64,000 nt of DNA, taken from positions 1 to 64,000 of the forward strand of contig JARLHR010000042.1 of NCBI GenBank assembly GCA_031292145.1, written 5' to 3'. The notes below the pieces were generated by a model. It saw nothing but the letters and a program-made list of their open reading frames with translations, had not been told where the DNA came from and searched no databases. Positions 1 through 8,533 of the stretch are shown here, one piece after another. The DNA comes from Clostridium sp. GTDB taxonomy: Bacteria > Bacillota > Clostridia > Clostridiales > Clostridiaceae. Numbering within the stretch: position 1 is the stretch's first letter; each line of letters starts with the position of its first letter. Made by a program: the position numbers and the translations under genes.

Positions 1-372
1 ATTTTAGTGTTATTTTTGTTTGTGAGAATTCAATTATAACAAGAAATTAGGGGGGCATTGTTTTTTTGTACAAAAAAACGTTCGAACCCTTGATATATAT
101 AGAAAATTTAAAAAGAAGTAGTGTAAATACTTTACACTAACTTGGTTTAAATCTGGGGCTTCTTATGAAGCTCCAATTTCATATGTGAGATTATAAAAGG
201 ATATGTAAATTCTGTAGAAATTGTATTATTTGGGGTGGTTTAAGTTTATTTGTAGAATTTATGGTATAATAAGGAATGAATGCTGTAGGGCTATTATGTC
301 TATAATCAGCAGTTCGAATTGTTATATTCAGTGCAATATAATTATGAAATATAGAAAAATTTCGGAGGAAAA
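1..372. other. Intergenic region with palindromes and a weak promoter
   Basis: No gene is visible. Three structures can be read. A 20-bp perfect palindrome lies at 60-79 (T7 then A7 around GTAC). A 21-bp inverted repeat lies at 119-139 with 9-bp arms TAGTGTAAA/TTTACACTA around TAC. A hairpin lies at 155-174 (GGGGCTTC/GAAGCTCC, loop TTAT) that is not followed by a T-run. A TATAAT box at 265-270 is the best -10 candidate for the nuclease-STAND gene; its -35 is poor. The inverted repeat could be an operator, but no regulator gene adjoins it. Confidence 0.5.
119..139. repeat. 21-bp inverted repeat (possible operator)
   Basis: Arms TAGTGTAAA and TTTACACTA are perfect complements around a 3-base centre. 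It sits about 235 bases upstream of the nuclease-STAND start. No T-run follows, so it is not a terminator. An operator role is inference only. Confidence 0.4.
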
Positions 373-3300
373 ATGAAGTTTAATGAGGAATTTATTAAAA
401 ATAATATAGTAATGCCATTTATAAGTAATATAGGCTTTAGTGAATATGAGTTAGAATTTGAAAACACTTTTAATATTCAATTAGGACGTGGTGTATATAA
501 TGTTAAAAGTGAGCAGGTGACTATAGCAAGTGGTAGACTCGATATATTGTGTAAAATAGATAACAAAAATTTATTTATTATTGAAATGAAGGCAGAGGAA
601 ATAGAGATATCTGATAAAGATAGAAGACAAGCTTTGTCTTATGCAAGATTAATCGAACCGATGGCAGCTTATGCAATAGTATCTAATGGGAGAAAAACTA
701 TTTTATATGATACAATAACGGGAAAAGAAGTGGATAAAGTTAATAGCAATGTATTTAATGGCGATTTTAGATTGGAATTAGATGAAGAAATATCAAGATT
801 AAGATTTGAAGGATTAAAGAATTTTATTGGATATTCACTTAATAATTTAGTTACTTTTTGTAAAATGAATAATGAAATAATTTTAGATATATTTTGTGCA
901 AAGGATTCAGATGAATTTAGCATAAAAACTGAATTTAAGTATATTCCAGAGTTATATGTTGAAAGGAAGGATATTGAAGATAAATTCATAGATTTTATAG
1001 AGCAAAGTAATAAGAAAGTATTTGCAGTTGTTGGAGAATCTGGAGCTGGCAAAACGAATATACTATGTCATCTTTCAAAGAAATACATAGATGAACCATT
1101 CTTATTTTTTTCAGGATCAATTATGGGAAAAGAATTTTTAGATGAAATACTAAATGATTTTAATATTATATTTTCTTCAGAAGAATCTAAAATAGGTCTT
1201 CTGAAAAAATTATCATCAATAGCGAATATTCATAACAAAGAAATTATTATAATTATTGATGCAATTGATGAATGGGGTGCAGAAGATAAAGTATATCAAC
1301 TAAATCAATTAGTCAAATATATAAATAATTTAAATATAAAGATTTGTATAAGTTGTAAAACATTAATGTGGGAAGAGTTTAAAATACAAAATGGAATCAA
1401 TACTTATGTAAAAGATAATGTATTTTTTGAAACTCCAATTTTAGAAGGATTTTCAGAAAAAGAATTTAATGAAGCTATTGATAAATATTGTAGCTTTTTC
1501 AAAACTAGTATTTCCGATAAATCAAATATAAGTAAGATTCAAAATCCATTCAATCTTAAGGTAGCTTGTGAAGTAGCTAGTATAGATAAACAACCATTAG
1601 ATAGTTGTATTGATTCTATAGAAACTATTAGAAAATATATATCACGCAAGTTAGATAAAATTAGTAATAAAAAATTAGCTAAAAGATATTTAAAAGGAAT
1701 AAGCGAGTATATGCTTAATGAAGATAACATATTAGTATCGGAAGATAGTATACGCAATTATTTAAAGTTAGGGATTAATGATGAAATACCAGAGGAACTC
1801 TTTGCATTCAATTTTTTATATAAGTATTTTGATGAAAGTGCAAATTTGAACATGGGATTTTACTTTTCAGGAGTTAGAGATTATTTAATATCAATTGAAA
1901 TTTTATCATTAAATATATTAAATAGTCAAAAGCGACAAGAAAAAATTATTTCTGTGATTTCAAATTATATTGGAGAAAATGCGATAATTTATTATTTTAA
2001 AACAGGAAATAATAAAGATAAAGAAGATTGCTTAAAAGCAATAATTCAATATGATGAAAAATATGAAAAAAATACATTGATTAAAATATTATTATTAAAA
2101 GAAATAACATTATATGATGATATTGAAGAGGGTTTAATGAAATCTATTCTAAATTACTTAAAATATAATTTTATTAAATTTAGAGAGAATAAAATTATTT
2201 CAACTAATATAGTGAATATAATGAAAAAATTTAATAATATAGAAAATGATTTAATAGAAATGATGTCTATATTATTGAAATATCCTAACAGTGAATTTCG
2301 AATAAGTGCCTATGATATAGCAGAATTATTACAACAATATAATAGTCAAAATGGAACTATTAAATTAACAGATATGGCTTTAAATAAAAATAATAATGAT
2401 TATATTAGACAGTTTATTGCATACAGTTTAGAAGATAGAAGGATAGATACTAAGAAAAAAACATTTATAAATTTAATAGTAGATGAGTATTCAGGTGTTC
2501 GTAACTTTGTAAGAGATTGGTATTATGAATTAGAAGATGTGTGTTTAAGAGATAAGCTTCTTGATATTAGTGATAATACAAGAAAAAAAGATGTAAATAT
2601 TGATATTTTTATGTGCTTAGCACGTTCAGAACTTTCAGATACAGGAGAAAAACTTTATTTTAAGCTTATAAATAAGAAATATGATGAAATGACTACGGCA
2701 TGGTTATGTAGAAGTATAGCTTTTCAAGGATACTCAAAAGCTATTCCAACATTCATTAAAATGTTTAGTGAAAATCCTAATGGTGATTTGGCAAATCACA
2801 TAGCCATATCTTTTAAAGAGCTTCAAGCAGAAGAAAGTGCACTAGTGTTATTGGATAAAATAAAAAAAGATTTAGATTTAGGTAAAGAGAGTATTTTTAT
2901 AGATATGGCTTTTGCAAGTCTTGCATCTGATGAACAGGTAGAAGAATTAGTTAGTTATCCTATAAAAAAAGTTACTAGTGAAAAACTATGTCACAGATTA
3001 AAAATATTAAGCAGATTTCAAAAACATAATTTTGAGAGTTTAATATTTGACATTGTTATGGATAATACTGTAAGCATTAAATTAAGAATTAATCTTTTAT
3101 CTGAATGGGCAACGAATGTGATTTATCATGACGTTAATATAATCAATAAAGATAAAATTTTGAAATATTTATATGAATTATTTAACGAAAATAGTGAAAT
3201 AGCAGTATTAGCTTTTAATGCATTAGTATCTTTAGAGGATGATATAAATAAACTTTATATGTATTTTATATCAGTATTACCTAAAATAAAGTATCTATTT

Positions 3301-3603
3301 AGATTTAATTGGGGGGCAACAGATTCAGAACATATATATTTATTTGGAAAGCATATTTTAAAATGGATAAACACAGAACTTATGAATGTTAGAGAACATA
3401 ATTTTGTTTACGTAATGAATTTGTTAAAGTTTTGTACTATAGTTGGAGATGAGAAGAGCATTGAAGCAATCTATAAAAATAAAGAAATTCTTATAGATAT
3501 AGCTAGTGAGAAGTATATTATGTATGTTGAATATTGTATTAGGGGAGATAATGATCATATATATGAGGATTATTATGATATTGAGGAACTATTATTAAAT
3601 TAA
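373..3603 (+). CDS. Nuclease-STAND-like NTPase with helical repeats, putative antiphage defence protein
   Basis: The 1076-residue protein has three parts. Residues about 30-130 look like a PD-(D/E)XK nuclease of the type I restriction HsdR N-terminal kind: D57, then E71-x-K73 (IEMK), then a helix with a Q-x3-Y pattern. Residues about 195-500 hold a P-loop NTPase: Walker A GESGAGKT at 221-228 and Walker B IIIIIDAIDEWG at 291-302, in the NACHT/STAND style. From about residue 560 to the end the chain is helical with HEAT-like repeats. Nuclease + STAND + repeat sensor is the plan of Avs-type antiviral proteins, where the repeats bind a phage protein and trigger the nuclease; that function is inferred. 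Start ATG has a GGAGG 5 bases upstream. It is monocistronic, with no methylase or partner beside it. Confidence 0.75.
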   Translation: MKFNEEFIKNNIVMPFISNIGFSEYELEFENTFNIQLGRGVYNVKSEQVTIASGRLDILCKIDNKNLFIIEMKAEEIEISDKDRRQALSYARLIEPMAAYAIVSNGRKTILYDTITGKEVDKVNSNVFNGDFRLELDEEISRLRFEGLKNFIGYSLNNLVTFCKMNNEIILDIFCAKDSDEFSIKTEFKYIPELYVERKDIEDKFIDFIEQSNKKVFAVVGESGAGKTNILCHLSKKYIDEPFLFFSGSIMGKEFLDEILNDFNIIFSSEESKIGLLKKLSSIANIHNKEIIIIIDAIDEWGAEDKVYQLNQLVKYINNLNIKICISCKTLMWEEFKIQNGINTYVKDNVFFETPILEGFSEKEFNEAIDKYCSFFKTSISDKSNISKIQNPFNLKVACEVASIDKQPLDSCIDSIETIRKYISRKLDKISNKKLAKRYLKGISEYMLNEDNILVSEDSIRNYLKLGINDEIPEELFAFNFLYKYFDESANLNMGFYFSGVRDYLISIEILSLNILNSQKRQEKIISVISNYIGENAIIYYFKTGNNKDKEDCLKAIIQYDEKYEKNTLIKILLLKEITLYDDIEEGLMKSILNYLKYNFIKFRENKIISTNIVNIMKKFNNIENDLIEMMSILLKYPNSEFRISAYDIAELLQQYNSQNGTIKLTDMALNKNNNDYIRQFIAYSLEDRRIDTKKKTFINLIVDEYSGVRNFVRDWYYELEDVCLRDKLLDISDNTRKKDVNIDIFMCLARSELSDTGEKLYFKLINKKYDEMTTAWLCRSIAFQGYSKAIPTFIKMFSENPNGDLANHIAISFKELQAEESALVLLDKIKKDLDLGKESIFIDMAFASLASDEQVEELVSYPIKKVTSEKLCHRLKILSRFQKHNFESLIFDIVMDNTVSIKLRINLLSEWATNVIYHDVNIINKDKILKYLYELFNENSEIAVLAFNALVSLEDDINKLYMYFISVLPKIKYLFRFNWGATDSEHIYLFGKHILKWINTELMNVREHNFVYVMNLLKFCTIVGDEKSIEAIYKNKEILIDIASEKYIMYVEYCIRGDNDHIYEDYYDIEELLLN

Positions 3604-3929
3604 GTATATATGAGAAATACGTAAAGCAATATTTAAAAATATATTGTATATTAATGTTATTAGTAATATATCAAAAAATATTGAATTAAACTTTAATTTT
3701 TAATTAGAATGTGAAAAATCAAAAGAAATTTATACTAAATATTGGTATAAGATTAGTTCATTCACTCATAAGGAAACTTCCTATTATTCCTATTAATCTA
3801 CATAACATGTAAATTTGATGTAGTAGTAATGAAAATAATGTTCTTCGAAAATAGAATAGTGCTGTATTAACAAAATGTGCTATAATATAATGCTCAATAC
3901 ATTTTTGTAAATAATAAGGGGGAAGTACT
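3604..3929. other. Intergenic region, promoter of the DUF975 gene
   Basis: No coding sequence is visible. A TATAAT box at 3881-3886 lies 44 bases before the next start and is the likely -10; the -35 is not convincing. The AT-rich palindromic stretch just after the STAND gene (about 3628-3650) is too weak to call a terminator. Confidence 0.4.
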
Positions 3930-4658
3930 ATGCAGTTTACATGTGAAACGATAAGGGAAAATGCACGAAGGAGTTTGAAAGGAAAGTGGACATTAATAGC
4001 TTTATGTACTTTATTATATTCCAATCTGAGAGATGTAATGGACCTTATGCCAAGCAAATTACATTTGGGTAGAGTTTCTCTAACATTAACACTAGTTTCT
4101 ACAGCTTTGTTTATATTTGGGTATAATGATATCATATTACAAATGACAAGAGGTAATAATGTCGAATTTCTAAAATTTTTCTCTGGATGTAAGAGGGCAT
4201 TAAGAGGATTTCGAATGTATATATCAGTAGGAGTTATTACATTATTATATTCAATCCTGCTAGTGATTCCAGGTGTTATAGCAATGATTAAGTATTCAAT
4301 GACATTTTTTATATGGGTTGATAATCCTAATATTAGCGTTAGCGAAGCAATAGATAAAAGTGTTGATATGACCTCTGGACATAAGTTGGAGATATTTAAA
4401 TTAATCTTAAGCTTTATTGGGTGGTTTTTATTGATTTTTGCATTGTTTCTAGGTGTAGAGTATATGAGTAGGAATTATATTACCAATAGTATTTGGTTAG
4501 CTCAAAATTGTGGTAAAATTATTCTATCGATTGGATTTATTTATTTAGAAACTTATATTAACGTATCCATGGGAGTTTTGTATAATAAGTTAATGGAAGT
4601 TAATGCTAGCGAGGAAAATAAGTTGGTATTAGATGAGCAAACAAGACAACTTAATTAA
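3930..4658 (+). CDS. DUF975 family membrane protein
   Basis: The 242-residue polytopic membrane protein has the N-terminal pattern of the DUF975 family, a short amphipathic stretch with R-x-x-A-R-x-x-L-K-G-K-W before the first membrane segment. About five hydrophobic segments can be seen, near residues 21-36, 49-68, 91-114, 151-172 and 185-208. Family members are widespread in Firmicutes and their function is not known. The start ATG has a GGGGGAAG element upstream. It is followed by an intrinsic terminator at 4753, so it is probably transcribed alone. Confidence 0.75.
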   Translation: MQFTCETIRENARRSLKGKWTLIALCTLLYSNLRDVMDLMPSKLHLGRVSLTLTLVSTALFIFGYNDIILQMTRGNNVEFLKFFSGCKRALRGFRMYISVGVITLLYSILLVIPGVIAMIKYSMTFFIWVDNPNISVSEAIDKSVDMTSGHKLEIFKLILSFIGWFLLIFALFLGVEYMSRNYITNSIWLAQNCGKIILSIGFIYLETYINVSMGVLYNKLMEVNASEENKLVLDEQTRQLN

Positions 4659-4752
4659 TTTTTAGGAAAGTATGTATAAAAGTCTAATTATATTGATAAT
4701 GAAAAATATTCTTTATTATGTAAATTAATATTTCAAATTAAATATCAAACTA

Positions 4753-4785
4753 AAATATCACATTATCAAAATTGTGATATTTTTA
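4753..4785 (+). terminator. Intrinsic terminator after the DUF975 gene
   Basis: Arms AATATCACA and TGTGATATT pair perfectly around a 10-base loop and run into TTTT. The same AATATCACA...TGTGATATT stem recurs in the terminator at 16964. Confidence 0.8.
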
Positions 4786-4852
4786 TTGTGTAATTCTAAT
4801 TAAGGACGTATTTATAATCAATGTAAGATGATTTGATTCATTACAAAGAAAC

Positions 4853-4887
4853 ATTCTAATTATTCATATAACCATTAGGCTAATAAT
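4853..4887. repeat. 35-bp repeat, copy A
   Basis: This stretch matches 13523-13557 at about 33 of 35 positions. Its core ATTAGGCTAATAAT also appears, degenerate, at 7270-7288. The copies flank the two MerR-EFR1 modules (see findings). No ORF covers it. Confidence 0.6.
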
Positions 4888-4962
4888 TGGTAATTGATGT
4901 ATATAAATATATTCTTGTTTTAAAATATATTGAAATTTAACAAGATAGAGGAGAATAAAATA

Positions 4963-5790
4963 TTGAGAAGTAAAGTTTTGTGCTCCACAGGAGCATTCAT
5001 AGGAAGAGTAAATGAAAGAAATTATAAGTTAATAATAGAAAATGCACAAAAAATTCATTGCGATGGATTTGAATTCATGTTGTATCCTTCATGGTATGAT
5101 GTGATGGATCAATTAGTATACGATTTGAAAGCTACAGATATTACGTTTCCTATAGTACATGTAGATAAGCACGTAGGTGAAATGATCAGCCGTAATGAAA
5201 AGGGTGATCTTGAATCTGCGTTAGAAATATTTGATAAGAATTGTAGAATAGCAAAGGTATTAGGATCAGAAAAGCTTGTTTTGCATTTATGGGGAGGGAT
5301 TCCGTCAGATAGAGATATAAATAACAATATTGAGCAATTTGAAAAACTTAATGCAATTTCAAAAAGCTATGATTTACTTCTTACGGTTGAAAATGTTGTT
5401 TGTAACCAACAAGATCCTATGACACATTTACAAGCATTACAACGAGCTTATCCTAATATTTCTTTTACATTTGATACTAAGATGGCTGCGTTTCATAGTC
5501 AGCTCCCATTAGTTTATGAAAATGAATGGGAGTGGCTGTGGGAAGGAAATCATATCAGACATTTGCACATTAATGATTATTGTGGTGGTCACATGGATTG
5601 GTCATGCTTAAAGGCATTACATATAGGAGAAGGCAGTATCGATTTTGATAAATTCTTCAAATTTTTAAAAAGCAAACGCTATACTGATACAATTACAGTA
5701 GAATCTACTTCTATGAGGAAAGATGGAAGTATAGAGATAGAAAAGTTAAATCACAGCCTTGATTATATTTATAAAAAATTGGAGGAGTGA
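4963..5790 (+). CDS. Sugar phosphate isomerase/epimerase family protein (TIM barrel)
   Basis: This is a protein of about 275 residues of the xylose-isomerase-like TIM-barrel superfamily (AP endonuclease family 2 fold). Expected metal-ligand segments occur in order: FEF near residue 32, VENV with E143, FDTK, HINDY and VEST with E247. The substrate cannot be told. I place the start at TTG 4963 because AGAGGAG at 4947-4953 sits 9 bases before it; the frame is open back to TTG 4930 but that codon has no ribosome site. The gene ends inside the remnant that precedes the first MerR gene and has no obvious partner. Confidence 0.75.
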   Translation: MRSKVLCSTGAFIGRVNERNYKLIIENAQKIHCDGFEFMLYPSWYDVMDQLVYDLKATDITFPIVHVDKHVGEMISRNEKGDLESALEIFDKNCRIAKVLGSEKLVLHLWGGIPSDRDINNNIEQFEKLNAISKSYDLLLTVENVVCNQQDPMTHLQALQRAYPNISFTFDTKMAAFHSQLPLVYENEWEWLWEGNHIRHLHINDYCGGHMDWSCLKALHIGEGSIDFDKFFKFLKSKRYTDTITVESTSMRKDGSIEIEKLNHSLDYIYKKLEE

Positions 5791-5902
5791 CGTAATTAGA
5801 GAAAAAGAATTTGATTCTAAATTTAGTAATGTAAAATATATTACTGATGATTACATAGCTCTAAAAAATTTAGCGTTAAAGGATGAAGTAGATTGGAAAT
5901 AA
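5788..5902 (+). pseudogene. Internally deleted remnant of the 136-residue protein gene
   Basis: The sequence matches the beginning of the intact gene at 11736 almost base for base (EKEFDSKFSNVKYITDD here, EKEFDSEFSNVKYMTDD there). It then jumps to KDEVDWK followed by a stop, which resembles the DEKDDVEW segment in the middle of the intact copy. Roughly 200 bases are missing internally and the C-terminal half is gone. It lies directly before the first MerR gene, exactly where the intact copy lies before the second, so the whole three-gene unit was duplicated and this member decayed. Confidence 0.7.
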
Positions 5903-5906
5903 GAAT

Positions 5907-6305
5907 ATGAAAACTGTTTATACTATTGGGGAATTGGTGAAACAATTAAATGTAAACAAAGAAACAATAAGATATTATGAAAGAATTGGATTGATTTCTG
6001 AAACTAAAAGAGATAGAAATGGATATAGGATATATACAAAAGAAGATATGGAAAAGATTAAATTTATACTTATTGTTAAAGAATTTGGATTCTCATTAAA
6101 GGAAATAAGCACATTAATACAGGATGAAATTTTATGTGGAGATATTGCAAGTATCAAAAAAATTGTTGAAAATAAAGTAAATGAAATTAATACTAAAATA
6201 AATAAATTGGATGCAACTAAAAAGTTGCTTGAAAAGGTAAAGAAAAATATATTGGATCAAAATATAAAGTGTTGTAATGACATAGAAAATTATCTAAAAA
6301 AATAG
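5907..6305 (+). CDS. MerR family transcriptional regulator (copy 1)
   Basis: The 132-residue MerR-type regulator has the winged HTH in residues 1-70 (YTIGELVKQLNV, ETIRYYERIGLI, NGYRIYT), then a dimerisation coiled coil at about 75-118 and a C-terminal pair of cysteines (C-C near residue 122) that could bind a metal or sense redox state. A paralogue with only scattered changes lies at 12167. It is followed after 125 bases by an EFR1 flavodoxin-ferredoxin gene whose promoter has the 20-bp spacer typical of MerR targets. The ligand is unknown. Confidence 0.88.
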   Translation: MKTVYTIGELVKQLNVNKETIRYYERIGLISETKRDRNGYRIYTKEDMEKIKFILIVKEFGFSLKEISTLIQDEILCGDIASIKKIVENKVNEINTKINKLDATKKLLEKVKKNILDQNIKCCNDIENYLKK

Positions 6306-6307
6306 TA

Positions 6308-6339
6308 TTGACTATGTAGTATAGTACATGAATTATAAT
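6308..6339 (+). promoter_or_regulatory. MerR-type promoter of EFR1 copy 1 (TTGACT-N20-TATAAT)
   Basis: TTGACT at 6308-6313 and TATAAT at 6334-6339 are 20 bases apart, longer than the usual 17. A dyad ATGTA...TACAT sits in the spacer (6314-6329). MerR activators untwist such over-long spacers. The same arrangement is conserved at 12568-12599. Regulation by the adjacent MerR is inferred. Confidence 0.7.
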
Positions 6340-6430
6340 TCCATTGAAGAGATTATATCTATTAACAAGGTAATTTTATACATAAAAATCAGTAAAATTA
6401 TTTGAAAGGATATAAAGAGGAGATGTTTTT

Positions 6431-7234
6431 ATGGTAATAGAAAATGATACAATATTGTATTTTTCAGGAACAGGTAACAGTTTGCAAGTTGCAAAGGATA
6501 TAAGTAATGAACTGGGAAAAGTTGAATTATGCAGTTTGACTTCTCTTGCAGATGAAAAAGAAATTAAAATAAAATCAAGAATACTTGGAATAGTTTTTCC
6601 GGTATATTATGCTCGCTTACCGCTAATAGTTGAGGAACTTGTTAGAAAATTAGAACTTAGCAAAGATACATATGTTTTTGCAGTAGCAACTTATGGTGGG
6701 GCAGCAGCTGATGTATTAATTAAGTTAAATAACATTTTACAAAATAGTGGGAGAATTCTTAATTCAGGATTTTTAATTCATATGCCAGCAAATAATATAT
6801 TTGCGTATAATCCAAGCCTGTGCAATGGAAAAAATAAGATTTTTAAGAAAGAAGAGAGAAAGGTCAAGGAATTATCAGATATAATTAAGAAAAGAAATGA
6901 TTATAAATGTGAACTGAGTAAATTAAAGATAGATATAGTAATCGATAGAATTCTTTTTAAAATTACAGATAATATAATGAAAAATCTTCATATAAGAGAT
7001 GAGAAGTTTTGGATTAATGATAAATGTACAAGTTGTAGATTATGTGAAAGGATTTGTCCAGTTAATAATATAGAATTTAATTCAGATAAACCAGTATGGA
7101 AGCATAAGTGCGAACAATGTACAGCTTGTATTCAATATTGCCCCAAAGAAGCTATTCAATGGGGAGATAAAACAATTAAAAGAAATAGGTATAGAAATCC
7201 TAATGTAAATGTAATTGAATTAGCAGGCCATTAA
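6431..7234 (+). CDS. EFR1 family flavodoxin-ferredoxin fusion (copy 1)
   Basis: The 267-residue cytoplasmic redox protein combines an N-terminal flavodoxin-like domain (FMN loop SGTGNS at residues 12-17; VFPVYYARLP) with a C-terminal bacterial ferredoxin domain. Its two 4Fe-4S motifs are C199-x2-C202-x2-C205-x3-C209 and C227-x2-C230-x2-C233-x3-C237. This is the EFR1 architecture common in anaerobes. Electron donor and acceptor are unknown. It is driven by a MerR-type promoter and is a near duplicate of 12693-13496. GGAGATG lies before the start. Confidence 0.85.
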   Translation: MVIENDTILYFSGTGNSLQVAKDISNELGKVELCSLTSLADEKEIKIKSRILGIVFPVYYARLPLIVEELVRKLELSKDTYVFAVATYGGAAADVLIKLNNILQNSGRILNSGFLIHMPANNIFAYNPSLCNGKNKIFKKEERKVKELSDIIKKRNDYKCELSKLKIDIVIDRILFKITDNIMKNLHIRDEKFWINDKCTSCRLCERICPVNNIEFNSDKPVWKHKCEQCTACIQYCPKEAIQWGDKTIKRNRYRNPNVNVIELAGH

Positions 7235-7268
7235 TATCTATTGAATGATATATATGTGTGTTTATGCT

Positions 7269-7288
7269 AATTAGGCTCATAATTGGTA
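7269..7288. repeat. Degenerate third copy of the flanking repeat
   Basis: ATTAGGCTCATAATTGGTA here matches ATTAGGCTAATAATTGGTA at 4874-4892 with one change. It follows EFR1 copy 1 just as copy B follows EFR1 copy 2. Confidence 0.45.
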
Positions 7289-7323
7289 GATAAAAATTAT
7301 TAAAGCTAAGGAGAATAATTTTT

Positions 7324-7455
7324 ATGGAGTTTTATAAGTTAACATTGAATGCAATGTATAAGCTATTAAATGATACAGGTGTTATGTTTTGGGCAAAGTG
7401 GATTTTAAAAGATATAGACGATTGGGATAATATAATAAAATCATACGTTGCCTGA
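7324..7455 (+). CDS. Small 43-residue protein, probably a truncated gene
   Basis: ATG 7324 is preceded by AAGGAG at 7308-7313 and opens a 43-residue frame ending just before a strong terminator. It contains a LLNDTGVMFWAKWILKDIDDW segment; I recall a family of small clostridial proteins with a D-T-G-x3-W-A-x-W-I-x3-D-I-x2-W signature that are roughly twice this length, so this looks like the N-terminal part only. No function can be given. Confidence 0.5.
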   Translation: MEFYKLTLNAMYKLLNDTGVMFWAKWILKDIDDWDNIIKSYVA

Positions 7456-7458
7456 ATA

Positions 7459-7502
7459 AAAAAAGAGACGATCTTATAAATTTTAGATTGTCTCTTTTTT
7501 TG
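7459..7502. terminator. Bidirectional intrinsic terminator
   Basis: A long stem built on AAAAAGAGACGATCT and AGATTGTCTCTTTTT serves the 43-residue gene on the plus strand and the convergent LysR gene on the minus strand. A-rich and T-rich tracts flank both sides. Confidence 0.85.
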
Positions 7503-7524
7503 TCATGTTGGTAAGAGAATACCT

Positions 7525-8412
7525 TTAAGTTTCCTTTCTTTGTAATACAAGATTTTTTAGAGCTGCCAATGGTGTAGACATCCATTTTTCTCGATGGTAT
7601 ATCATTCTAGCATTTATAAATATTCCATCAATTTTTACGGGTAGTATTACAAGTTCGCCTCTTTGAATTTCCTTATCAACTGCTATACTTGGTAGTAAAG
7701 TAATACCAAGCCCATTTTTAACGCACTGCTTTATTGCTTCTAGACTACTGAACTCCATAATAGTGTTTACTTTTATATTTTGATTTTGTAGGATTTTTTT
7801 TAACTCAAAGCTATAACCAATCTCTGCTTCGGTAATAATAAATGATTGGTTTTCAAGCTCATATGCAGTAATTTCTTTTAAAGCAGCCAACGGATGATCT
7901 GGTGCTGCAACAAAAATAGCAGAATCTTGGAAAAGATCTATTTGAGAAAGATGTTGTTGTCCAGATTCATCATGAAAACCAAATGCAACGTCAATAATAT
8001 TTTTTTCTAGCATTTCAGGAAAATCGGGGCAGTCTGCCATTTTAAGTATTATTTGAACATCGGGATAAATTTTACTATATTCTTTAAGTAGTGGTGGTAG
8101 CCAAAATACGCATAGAGTTTCTGCAGCTCCTATTTTCAGCGAACCTTTAACTTTTTCATCATTATCAAATAGTTTACGAATCTCTTCAGCGTCTTTAATC
8201 ATTCTTTCAGCTGAAGAAATTAGTTTTTTCCCTTGCTCGTTTAAGAATACCTTTCGCCCAAGTCGTTCAAAGAGTTTAACATCAAGTTCTTGCTCAAGAT
8301 TACGTATATGATCAGATACAGTAGATTGGGAATAATTAAGTTCCTCAGCAGCTGCTCTAAAATTTAATAATCTTGCAACAACAATAAATGTTTGAAGTTG
8401 TTTAATGTCCAA
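7525..8412 (-). CDS. LysR family transcriptional regulator
   Basis: This is a 295-residue LysR-type regulator. The winged HTH is at residues 1-60 (MDIKQLQTFIVVARLLNF, then YSQSTVSDHIRNLEQELDVKLFERLGR), and the periplasmic-binding-like effector domain at about 90-290. The start is TTG 8412, which gives the canonical MDIKQL beginning; GGATGTG lies just upstream. It is divergent from a permease gene with a 10-bp inverted dyad between them, so it most likely controls that permease and itself. The effector is unknown. Confidence 0.88.
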   Translation of the reverse strand: MDIKQLQTFIVVARLLNFRAAAEELNYSQSTVSDHIRNLEQELDVKLFERLGRKVFLNEQGKKLISSAERMIKDAEEIRKLFDNDEKVKGSLKIGAAETLCVFWLPPLLKEYSKIYPDVQIILKMADCPDFPEMLEKNIIDVAFGFHDESGQQHLSQIDLFQDSAIFVAAPDHPLAALKEITAYELENQSFIITEAEIGYSFELKKILQNQNIKVNTIMEFSSLEAIKQCVKNGLGITLLPSIAVDKEIQRGELVILPVKIDGIFINARMIYHREKWMSTPLAALKNLVLQRKET

Positions 8413-8432
8413 TAAATCACATCCGATCGTAA

Positions 8433-8464
8433 AAGTCGATTAAATTAATTAAAATAATCGACTT
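8433..8464. promoter_or_regulatory. Interrupted dyad in the LysR-permease divergent region
   Basis: AAGTCGATTA (8433-8442) and TAATCGACTT (8455-8464) are perfect 10-bp arms separated by 12 AT-only bases, about 20 bases from the LysR start. This position suits an autoregulatory LysR recognition site that also serves the permease. Confidence 0.65.
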
Positions 8465-8533
8465 ATCAATATGTTTCTTTTATGATACACTAACAAAAAA
8501 TATATTTCAAATGAATTCTTTGGAGGTTAAAGT

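Noticed and set aside
79-90. CGTTCGAACC resembles a tRNA T-loop end
   Set aside because: No acceptor, D or anticodon arms can be built around it; short palindromic match only.
3758-4135. 125-codon frame antisense to the DUF975 gene
   Set aside because: It overlaps a clear membrane protein gene and its promoter, with no ribosome site or family resemblance.
4930-4962. TTG 4930 as start of the TIM-barrel isomerase
   Set aside because: It lacks a ribosome site and would translate through the AGAGGAG that fits TTG 4963.
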